Shown here: piece by piece, positions 1-5,509 of the stretch
How the letters are laid out: each line of letters begins with the position of its first letter
Numbering within the stretch: position 1 is the first letter of the stretch
Made by a program: the position numbers and the translations under genes
Notes under the pieces: model-generated
Told to the model about the DNA's origin: nothing
Database searches by the model: none
What the model saw: the letters and a program-made list of their open reading frames with translations, nothing else
DNA from: CAVALG01 sp045576295
Lineage (GTDB): Bacteria > Bacillota > Clostridia > Oscillospirales > Acutalibacteraceae
NCBI GenBank assembly: GCA_045576295.1
Contig: JAZNGF010000034.1
Span: 1-13,480 of the forward strand
Direction of reading: 5' to 3'
DNA: 13,480 nucleotides

Positions 1-1325
1 AGTTCATTATTACTCTCTATTATACTATGTATAAATTTTGCTGGCAGTCTTTTCCGAGTTAACTTTTTTCTCAAATACAATAACCAAAGTGTTTCCAGAT
101 GATTATTTGCATTTATATTTTTATTCAATAAATCATCAATAAGATTAATCTCATTAGCACCAATTAGTATTTGATTTTTTCTCGAAATCAATAATTCACA
201 TACCTTTACTAATGAACGACTATCGTTAACTAATATGTTAAACAAATAAGAAACAAGAAGTCTATTATTTGGTGTTTTGAAATCATCTTGAATAGACTTA
301 ACCAAATACCTAATTGCGCCTTTAGTACCACTGTTTTCTAATTTAAAAAATACATTAAATAGTTTCATTAGGTCGGCTATATCTGCCGATTCACCGGTAT
401 AATCCGAATACAACTTTTCTAAATTTTCTACAACATAAAACGGGAATTTACTATATTTTGTTTTTTCGTTATTAAGCGATAAAAAATATTTTTTCAAAAC
501 ACTAACAACAATATTTTGAACCTTTTCAATTTCAGCCTCATCGTATATAAAAATTTCATAATCATCAACATAACGAACAAATTTCAATCCTTGCGATTCC
601 AACTCTCTATCTACCCTAGATAATAGAGCCTCAGATAAAAATTGAGAAACAAGAATACCCGGCAGTAAACCGTTTGTTCTCCCTACATTCATATTTCTAA
701 CATATTCATCTAATTTTACGTATGTACGATAATCATCTGAAATTATGGGATCATTATTGTTAGATTTTTGCGCTTTATATTGAATTTGAGCATCTTCGTA
801 CCCCAGTTTTATGACAGGTATTAGATGAGAATATATACTTGAATAAAAACTTGAGATATCAAGACAAAGAACGCCTTTTGAGCCTCTTGCGCGATTAATT
901 TTATTTACAACATTGGGGATATATGTAGACTTAAAAGCATCTTGATCTATATCATCTAATGTAATCCCAAAATTATAATCGCGTTCGTGTCTTGTTAATT
1001 CACCATTTATTTGTACTAATGGAGAAAAAGAGTGGCTATCAACAGATAAATCAATTAAATCTTTAATTAAGTCTTTTTCTTTCATAAATTTTACCGTAGA
1101 TAAATAACTGGCAAACTCTGGTACATATATAGTTCTCCTATTGCCTTCCTCTAAAAATCTACTCATATTAAATGAAATTGGTTCAATGTAATCCGGAGTA
1201 GAATTCAGTGAAACACTACAAGGATCAAAAGCATTCCTAATGGAAAACATTGGAGGTAAATACTCTGAGAAAAAACCATCGTTTATAAAGTCATCAGTAA
1301 TCGTTTGAACATCTATTCTTGGCAT
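1..1325 (-). CDS. Abi/DRT-type defence reverse transcriptase, 3' end beyond window
   Basis: The frame is open from an ATG at 1325 to the left edge (441 codons, no stop). It starts with a GFFSEYLPPMF segment (residues 17-27), as seen near the N-terminus of Abi-type RTs. The RT palm follows: CLDISSFYSSIYSH (154-167) with the first catalytic Asp at 156, an NGLLPGILVSQ segment (218-228) in place of the usual GxPQGxxxS, and RYVDDYEIF (251-259) with the catalytic pair D254/D255. The part after residue 300 is helix-rich, like the C-terminal helical repeats of AbiK/AbiA/Abi-P2 proteins. RTs of this class (UG/DRT) act in phage defence, some by protein-primed DNA synthesis; that role is inferred here. 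An AAAGGAG site lies 9 bases before the ATG. No retron (VTG), group II maturase or DGR features are visible. The exact UG group cannot be set without the missing C-terminus. Confidence 0.85.
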   Translation of the reverse strand, partial: MPRIDVQTITDDFINDGFFSEYLPPMFSIRNAFDPCSVSLNSTPDYIEPISFNMSRFLEEGNRRTIYVPEFASYLSTVKFMKEKDLIKDLIDLSVDSHSFSPLVQINGELTRHERDYNFGITLDDIDQDAFKSTYIPNVVNKINRARGSKGVLCLDISSFYSSIYSHLIPVIKLGYEDAQIQYKAQKSNNNDPIISDDYRTYVKLDEYVRNMNVGRTNGLLPGILVSQFLSEALLSRVDRELESQGLKFVRYVDDYEIFIYDEAEIEKVQNIVVSVLKKYFLSLNNEKTKYSKFPFYVVENLEKLYSDYTGESADIADLMKLFNVFFKLENSGTKGAIRYLVKSIQDDFKTPNNRLLVSYLFNILVNDSRSLVKVCELLISRKNQILIGANEINLIDDLLNKNINANNHLETLWLLYLRKKLTRKRLPAKFIHSIIESNNE

Positions 1326-1338
1326 TTTTTATACTCCT

Positions 1339-1566
1339 TTACTCTTCTTTATACTCATGTGGGCGTTCTTTATATTCTTTCGCCTTATACTCACCAATGG
1401 TATCGTATTTGCTTGATTTTGTTTCGGTGGGGGTGTCGGTCTCATTATCTTCGCCGAGGATTGCATACCGAATGGTGTCACCAAGAACATCATAGTAATT
1501 GCGTCCAAACGGTCGAACTCTGTAAGAGAGCAAGTCTACCGCCTTTAATCTTTTAATGAGTTTCAA
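1339..1566 (-). CDS. 75-residue hypothetical protein just upstream of the RT
   Basis: The frame opens right after a stop at 1585-1587, and its first usable start is TTG at 1566, preceded by AGGGGA. It ends 13 bases before the RT start, so the RT ribosome site overlaps its stop, as in coupled operons. The N-terminal half (LKAVDLLSYRVRPFGRNYYD) looks like folded protein; the C-terminal tail is charged and repetitive, with three EYK units (58-73). I do not recognise a family. The start overlaps the T-run of the upstream kinase terminator, which is odd for a normal gene. It may be a truncated remnant, an accessory protein of the RT, or a chance frame in a non-coding leader: several DRT systems have an ncRNA just upstream of the RT. 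Confidence 0.42.
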   Translation of the reverse strand: MKLIKRLKAVDLLSYRVRPFGRNYYDVLGDTIRYAILGEDNETDTPTETKSSKYDTIGEYKAKEYKERPHEYKEE

Positions 1567-1606
1567 AAAATCCCCTGTAGCAAATTATCACTACTACAAG
1601 GGATTT
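1565..1606 (-). terminator. Rho-independent terminator after the HipA-like kinase
   Basis: Arms 1568-1580 and 1594-1606 pair over 13 bases with one C/A mismatch around a 13-base loop. On the minus strand a run of six T follows. It lies 15 bases after the kinase stop and separates the kinase from the RT unit, so the RT needs its own promoter or read-through. I see no clear promoter in the short gap. Confidence 0.75.
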
Positions 1607-1620
1607 CATAATATATACAA

Positions 1621-2655
1621 TTATTTTATTGCTTGATAACGGTTAATTACAAAATCAACAATCAACTGAGATTTAACTTTCATATTAAGTTTGTTGATAA
1701 CTTTCTTGATCATCTGCTCTGTGACTTTTGGTATATATTCCTTGTATTCGGGATATTTTTCCATTATTTCATTAAAGAGCGTGATTAAAAGGTCGTTTGT
1801 AGATTTGCTTGTGGGATAACCGCGGGCAATGAGTGCCATATTGTTATCAAAGTTAGGTGCTAGTCCTAACAGTTCGCCGCTTTTTACATCACGCATTAAA
1901 CCGAAGTTTCCTGTGTGCCTATCGGGGTTGGCGGTTATGGTATCAAGGAAAATCATCTTAATATAATCGGGTATTGCTTTAGGACAAAGTTCTTTTAGTT
2001 TTTCTACTACCTTAATATATTCTTCCTTATCACCCATAAACGAAGATGCAGGCTCAAAAATAATGTTCGCTGAATCGGTAAAATCAAGAGATTTTACACA
2101 TTTATCACCTTTTTCGTAATGAGCCATATTCATTTCAAGTGCTTTACCCAACTCATAAACAAAAAGCTCTGAGAACTGTTCTTTTTGGTTAGCAGATTTA
2201 TAAATCCACCATTTTCCATCTTTGAGCTTCCAACACTTTTCAAAGCTACCGATATTGGTAAGCTCGGGAGTTTTAGTATCCTTACGCTTTGCGGCAGAAT
2301 TAAAGCTTGAATAAAGTCCTCTGAGTGCCAGATTGGAGAAATAGTCTTTATTAAAGCGAACGTCTTCATATTTTAAGTCACTGCCGATTGCTCTAACCCA
2401 ATAGGTGTCGGTAATTGTTGCGGCGTTAACGTGAAGCACGGTTGAAACATCATCTTTTTCGGCAAGTCGTAATGCCTTTTTAAGCAGACGTGAGTTAGCT
2501 CTATGCGAGTCAATAGCTCTTGTTTCAAGCCAAGATTTAGCATCACTTACACGCTTTAAATATAAAGGCAACAAATCGTTATTCAAAACTTCAAGCTCGT
2601 TATCTTTCCAAATAGCAACAACTTTATCACGGCTTAAAATCTCAAAATCCTTCAT
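1621..2655 (-). CDS. HipA-like serine/threonine kinase, probable toxin
   Basis: Full-length 344-residue protein. The N-terminal 130 residues form a family-specific domain. After it comes the HipA-type kinase core: LKDGKWWIYKSAN (144-156) with the likely ATP-binding Lys153; the catalytic loop NPDRHTGNFG (243-252) with Asp245 and Asn250; and APNFDNN (266-272) with the metal-binding Asp270. HipA kinases phosphorylate proteins such as Glu-tRNA synthetase and cause growth arrest; the target here is unknown. The start has GGAAAGGAG 9 bases upstream. A small antitoxin-like gene lies 79 bases before it and a promoter sits in that gap. The N-terminal 149 residues are repeated at about 85% identity in a broken second copy (3634-4083). 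No HipB-like helix-turn-helix partner is visible, which is unusual for a HipA. Confidence 0.85.
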   Translation of the reverse strand: MKDFEILSRDKVVAIWKDNELEVLNNDLLPLYLKRVSDAKSWLETRAIDSHRANSRLLKKALRLAEKDDVSTVLHVNAATITDTYWVRAIGSDLKYEDVRFNKDYFSNLALRGLYSSFNSAAKRKDTKTPELTNIGSFEKCWKLKDGKWWIYKSANQKEQFSELFVYELGKALEMNMAHYEKGDKCVKSLDFTDSANIIFEPASSFMGDKEEYIKVVEKLKELCPKAIPDYIKMIFLDTITANPDRHTGNFGLMRDVKSGELLGLAPNFDNNMALIARGYPTSKSTNDLLITLFNEIMEKYPEYKEYIPKVTEQMIKKVINKLNMKVKSQLIVDFVINRYQAIK

Positions 2656-2690
2656 AAACTTTTTCTCCTTTCCTTTTTAGTATTTAATAC

Positions 2691-2719
2691 ATTATACAAC
2701 ATATGATTTTAAAATTCAA
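2691..2719 (-). promoter_or_regulatory. Internal promoter for the HipA-like kinase
   Basis: Minus-strand -35 TTGAAT (2714-2719), a 17-base spacer, and a perfect -10 TATAAT (2691-2696). It lies between the antitoxin-like gene and the kinase, predicting a start near 2684 and a leader of about 29 bases holding the kinase ribosome site. The same place in the decayed copy keeps TTGAAT and the 17-base spacing, but its -10 has become TACAAC. Confidence 0.65.
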
Positions 2720-2734
2720 CTGTTAAGCATTTAA

Positions 2735-2968
2735 TTATGTGTTAAACCCATATCTTTGAAGTGTTGATTCGAAAATTGATAAATAAGTTGCTTTACCTTC
2801 TTTCCATTCTTCAAGAGCAAGAGCAACTTCTTCGCTAACCTTCATGCCTTCAAATGAAAGCATCGCTTCAGAAAAAGACAAGCATTTCTCTTTTTTATGT
2901 ATATCAAGTTTATCTATACCATTACATAAGTTAAATAAATCTTGCTTTCGTTTCTTATCTTTATCCAT
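2735..2968 (-). CDS. VbhA-family antitoxin-like small protein
   Basis: 77-residue protein. After a lysine-rich start comes the pattern SEAMLSFEGMKVSEEV (33-48), then EEWKEGKATY and a closing LQRYGF. This fits the VbhA antitoxin fold, in which a helix carrying (S/T)xxxE(G/N) blocks Fic AMP-transferases. Here E40-G41 are present but the Ser/Thr position holds Met36, and the neighbour is a HipA-like kinase, not a Fic protein. I chose ATG 2968 because AGGTG lies 8 bases upstream; ATG 2986 would leave no room for a leader after the -10 box. The order antitoxin then kinase also holds in the decayed copy, so I infer that it counteracts the kinase. Family call moderate, partner call inferred. Confidence 0.65.
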   Translation of the reverse strand: MDKDKKRKQDLFNLCNGIDKLDIHKKEKCLSFSEAMLSFEGMKVSEEVALALEEWKEGKATYLSIFESTLQRYGFNT

Positions 2969-2991
2969 TTTCACGTCACCTACCATAGAAT

Positions 2992-3000
2992 ATTATACCA
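2992..3000 (-). promoter_or_regulatory. Extended -10 promoter of the antitoxin/kinase unit
   Basis: Minus strand reads TGGTATAAT, an extended -10 (TGnTATAAT). No good -35 is seen at 17 bases (ATGCAA). The predicted start near 2985 supports translation from ATG 2968. Confidence 0.55.
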
Positions 3001-3080
3001 TATTTTAACCTGCATTGCATTAAAAATTAGAAATTTGTAGGTTAAATTTACTTTTGATATTAAATTTGTCGTAAAATGGT

Positions 3081-3107
3081 GAAAACCCGCTTAAATAGCG
3101 GGTTTTC
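3081..3107. terminator. 11-bp hairpin, possible terminator of the amidase remnant
   Basis: Perfect 11-bp stem (3081-3091 with 3097-3107) and a 5-base loop. There is no long T-run on either side, so termination is only likely. It lies 39 bases past the stop of the minus-strand amidase stub, where a gene terminator would be expected. Confidence 0.45.
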
Positions 3108-3145
3108 GGGGTATTTAATATTGAATTTTCACGGCAGTTTCAGAC

Positions 3146-3295
3146 CTAATCTATAGTATTAGTTAACCCGCCGTGCCCTGCGTCAATAATAATTATTCTT
3201 TCCTCTGCCTCGCTTTTTGCATCTACCCTTAGAGTAAATAACGGTGATAAAACAAACAACATAATACATAACATTACCGATATATACCTTTGCAT
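3146..3295 (-). pseudogene. N-terminal stub of a CwlD-like N-acetylmuramoyl-L-alanine amidase
   Basis: A 49-residue frame starts at ATG 3295 with a signal-peptide-like segment (MQRYISVMLCIMLFVLSPLF), then a charged linker and IIIIDAGHGG (34-43). DAGHGG is the first zinc-binding motif of the Amidase_3 family, which cuts the bond between muramic acid and the stem peptide. The frame then ends at LTNTID, so the other zinc ligands and catalytic Glu are missing. Just past the stop, another frame reads SETAVKIQY and stops, which could be the old C-terminus left after an internal deletion; this last point is inference. Dead gene, probably derived from an intact paralogue elsewhere. Confidence 0.65.
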
Positions 3296-3445
3296 TTTCT
3301 TAAACCCCCATAAAAACATTTATAATAACAAATATGCAAAATGCGGCTATAACATAAACAGGAAATGCAAATTAATAATTAAATATTTTTCACAAAAAGC
3401 CTCTCTTTTATTTAGTGCATATATTCAGCACCATTAAAATTGAAC
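3296..3445. other. AT-rich spacer without recognised features
   Basis: About 150 bases between the amidase stub and the GC-richer structured segment. I see no ORF, no clear promoter pair and no terminator in it. Confidence 0.4.
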
Positions 3446-3635
3446 AAGTCCAGTAAAAATGGACAATATGAGTCAGGACCTCAGGCTAAGCCGGAGGCTC
3501 GAATGACCCTAAAAGGGCATTATCCCGGCAAGCATCTAAAGACGCACTGAAACCTCTTGCGCTTGCATCATTTGCCCTACAGCTTGTAAACGAGCAGAAA
3601 GCCAACTAATATAGGCTCCCTCATCAGAGCGCGCT
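3446..3635. other. GC-richer hairpin-rich segment abutting the broken kinase copy
   Basis: Set off from AT-rich surroundings. It opens with three small hairpins in a row: GTCCA/TGGAC (3448-3464); a stem with CCTC/GAGG outside and GGC/GCC inside (3479-3497); and CCCT/AGGG with an AAA loop (3507-3517). No start-to-stop gene is supported; one plus-strand frame stays open to TAA at about 3607 but has no start. Homology to the intact kinase ends exactly where this segment begins (about 3636). Candidates are the end of a mobile element or a structured RNA; I recognise neither. Confidence 0.4.
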
Positions 3636-4083
3636 ACCATTTTCCGTCTTTGAACTTACAACAGTTTTCAAAACTACCGATATTAGTAAGCTCGGGTGTT
3701 TGGATATCTTTACACTTCGCGGCAGAATAAAAGCTTGAATAAAGTCCTCTGAAGGTCAGATTGGAGAAATAGTCTTTATTGAATCGAACATCTTCATATT
3801 TTAAACCACTGTCGATTGCACGCACCCAATAGGTGTGAGTAATGGTTGCGGCATTAACATGAAGCAGGGTTGAAACGTCGTGTTTTTCGGCAAGTCGTAA
3901 AGCTTTCTCAAGCAAACGAGAATTTGCTCTATGCGAGTAAATAGCTCTTGTCTCAAGCCATGATTTAGCATCATTTACACGCTTTAAATATAACGGCAAT
4001 AAATCATTGTTCAAAACTTTAAGCTCGTTATCTTTCCAAACAGCTACAACTGTATCACGCCTTAAAATCTCAAGATCCTTCAT
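3634..4083 (-). pseudogene. Truncated second copy of the HipA-like kinase
   Basis: Starts with the same GGAAAGGAG site and spacing as the intact gene and matches its first 149 residues with about 22 substitutions. It stops at KDGKW followed by TAG. The intact copy continues WIYKSAN with the ATP-binding Lys153, so this product would lack the whole kinase core. Matching DNA ends at the TGG codon and unrelated GC-rich DNA follows. The N-terminal domain itself has no stop or frameshift. It is probably a pseudogene; an N-domain-only regulator is a less likely alternative. Confidence 0.8.
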
Positions 4084-4111
4084 AAACTTTTTCTCCTTTC
4101 CTCACAGTATT

Positions 4112-4133
4112 TAATATGTTGTACAACATATTA
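4112..4133. repeat. Perfect 22-bp palindrome ahead of the truncated kinase copy
   Basis: Each half is the reverse complement of the other, centred on GTAC between 4122 and 4123. It covers the -10 position of the decayed copy's kinase promoter. The intact copy has the related but imperfect ATGTTGTATAATGTAT at 2687-2702. It could be an operator for a dimeric repressor or an accident of decay. Confidence 0.5.
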
Positions 4134-4165
4134 CCTTAAAATTCAACCTAAAGGATTATAATTAT

Positions 4166-4234
4166 TTATGTATTAAATCCGTATCTTTTAAGCGTTGATT
4201 CAAACAACAATAAATAAGTAGTTTCCCCTTCTTT
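4166..4234 (-). pseudogene. C-terminal remnant of a second VbhA-like antitoxin
   Basis: The minus strand encodes KEGETTYLLLFESTLKRYGF plus NT and stop, matching the end of the intact antitoxin (KEGKATYLSIFESTLQRYGF plus NT). There is no start, and the homology fades near 4240, 70 bases before the plus-strand gene at 4310. With 3634-4083 it shows that the whole two-gene module was duplicated. Confidence 0.75.
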
Positions 4235-4309
4235 ACATTAAATTATAAAACCCATATCCCTGTATATCTGCAAAACATCAAGATATTATATAATTATAAC
4301 TATTCCATT

Positions 4310-5170
4310 ATGAAAGCAAGGTTGGGTAATATAGGATATTTTAAAGGATGGTACTTCAAATGCAGTGCCAAAAACAAAACAATCGCGTTTATACCTGCGT
4401 ACCATTATAGCAATAACAAAAAATCTGCTTCCCTACAGATAATAACTGATGACAGAGCTATAAACATACCTTTTGATACATTAGAATATCGCGAAAAACC
4501 GTTATATGTAAAAATAGGCAATTGCATCTTTTCTCACGAAGGGATAATTCTTGATTTTATAGGTGCTGGATTAAAGCTTAAGGGTAAGATTTGTTTTGAT
4601 CAATCTTCACCTATTCGCTATGATATTATGGGACCGTTTAAATACATTCCGTTTATGCAGTGCCAACACAGTGTATACAGTATGTGGCATAAAATAAACG
4701 GTGAAATTATAGTAAACGATCAAGTTTATAAATTTGAAAATGGTATCGGTTATATTGAGGGTGACCGAGGTCGTTCCTTCCCCAAAAATTATATTTGGAC
4801 GCAGTGCTGTTTTGAAAACAACTCACTGATGCTATCTGTAGCTGACATACCATTTTTAGGAATTCATTTTACGGGTATTATTTGTGTTGCTCTGCTTGAT
4901 GGAAAGGAATATAGAATTGCAACCTATCTTGGTGCGAAAATAAAACAAATTAGTGAAAACACTGTTACAGTAAAACAAGGAAACCTTGAGTTAACTGCCA
5001 AGTTATTAAATAAGAATGCTCAGCCGCTTGCAGCGCCCACAAACGGCAATATGTGCAGAACAATACACGAAAGCGCATCTTGTGAAGCGTATTATCGATT
5101 TTCACAAAAAGACAGAGTATTATGTGAATTTACCACCGATAAAGCAAGCTTTGAATTCGAATATCATTAA
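4310..5170 (+). CDS. Tocopherol cyclase family protein (lipocalin-like)
   Basis: 286 residues. The opening YFKGWYFK (10-17) and the central GYIEGDRGRSFPKNYIWTQC (147-166) are the two hallmark segments of the bacterial tocopherol-cyclase family (Tyr-x-Glu...Gly-x-Ser-Phe-Pro...Trp-x-Gln), which is related to the CrtC-type double beta-barrel. In plants the enzyme closes the chromanol ring of vitamin E. Bacteria of this type are not expected to make tocopherol, so the true substrate is unknown, perhaps a lipid or a quinol. There is no signal peptide. ATG 4310 is the only ATG before the family start, but no ribosome site precedes it; a TATAAT at 4289-4294 without a -35 would give a leader under 10 bases. 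Single gene, converging on 5207-5383. Confidence 0.75.
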   Translation: MKARLGNIGYFKGWYFKCSAKNKTIAFIPAYHYSNNKKSASLQIITDDRAINIPFDTLEYREKPLYVKIGNCIFSHEGIILDFIGAGLKLKGKICFDQSSPIRYDIMGPFKYIPFMQCQHSVYSMWHKINGEIIVNDQVYKFENGIGYIEGDRGRSFPKNYIWTQCCFENNSLMLSVADIPFLGIHFTGIICVALLDGKEYRIATYLGAKIKQISENTVTVKQGNLELTAKLLNKNAQPLAAPTNGNMCRTIHESASCEAYYRFSQKDRVLCEFTTDKASFEFEYH

Positions 5171-5180
5171 GCTATATATA

Positions 5181-5206
5181 AACCACAGATGGGTTAATCT
5201 GTGGTT
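5181..5206. terminator. Shared terminator between converging genes
   Basis: Perfect 10-bp stem (5181-5190 with 5197-5206), 6-base loop. A TTTTAA run follows on the plus strand. It sits directly against the stop of the minus-strand gene and 10 bases past the plus-strand stop, so it can serve both. Confidence 0.7.
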
Positions 5207-5383
5207 TTAAATATTGTTGAGTTTATTAACATATTCGTGCATTTCTTGTTTTGATTTAACCGAATGTGTCCCGTCTATTATTTGCTTCTTTTTGTCTTCG
5301 CTTAACAGCGCAAATTTCTGCATTGCCTCGGTATTTTGAGCCAGTGCCATTGAGAAGCCAACAGGCATTTCATCACGTTTCAT
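5207..5383 (-). CDS. 58-residue conserved-looking small protein
   Basis: ATG 5383 has an ideal GGAGGAG site 6 bases upstream; a longer frame from 5470 has no such site and an AT-rich, isoleucine-run beginning, so I reject it. The protein begins MKRDEMPVGFSMALAQNTEA, then MQKFALLSEDKKKQIIDGTHSVKSKQEM and an amphipathic C-terminus. The pattern 'F..LSE..K..II..T..V.SK.EM...V' resembles small soluble helical proteins common in Clostridia and the C-terminal part of YdeI-type proteins, but I cannot assign a function. It is divergent from the thioredoxin-domain gene, with 126 bases between the starts. Confidence 0.7.
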   Translation of the reverse strand: MKRDEMPVGFSMALAQNTEAMQKFALLSEDKKKQIIDGTHSVKSKQEMHEYVNKLNNI

Positions 5384-5509
5384 TGTTTCTCCTCCAAAAA
5401 TAATTATAATTATATTTTGTCTATTTTTTGAACTACTATACTTGTGAACACCTGCATATCGAGAAAACATAGTGCAAATAATAAATTTAAGTATATGCGA
5501 GGTGATATA

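Noticed and set aside
1..1325. Retron, DGR or group II intron RT
   Set aside because: No VTG motif, no template/variable repeat pair and no maturase or endonuclease domain is visible; the N-terminal block and helical C-terminus fit Abi/DRT RTs better.
1305..1556. Plus-strand 83-residue frame
   Set aside because: Antisense to the RT start and its upstream ORF; cysteine/histidine-rich nonsense-like composition and no ribosome site.
2130..2369. Minus-strand 79-residue frame
   Set aside because: Out-of-frame shadow inside the HipA-like kinase gene, whose motifs are clear.
3505..3609. Short plus-strand coding frame ending at TAA (LKPLALASFALQLVNEQKAN)
   Set aside because: No start codon with a ribosome site, preceded by stops, and no family match; treated as part of the structured segment.
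5384..5470. N-terminal extension of the 58-residue protein
   Set aside because: The extension is AT-rich with a run of isoleucines and lacks a ribosome site, while ATG 5383 has GGAGGAG.
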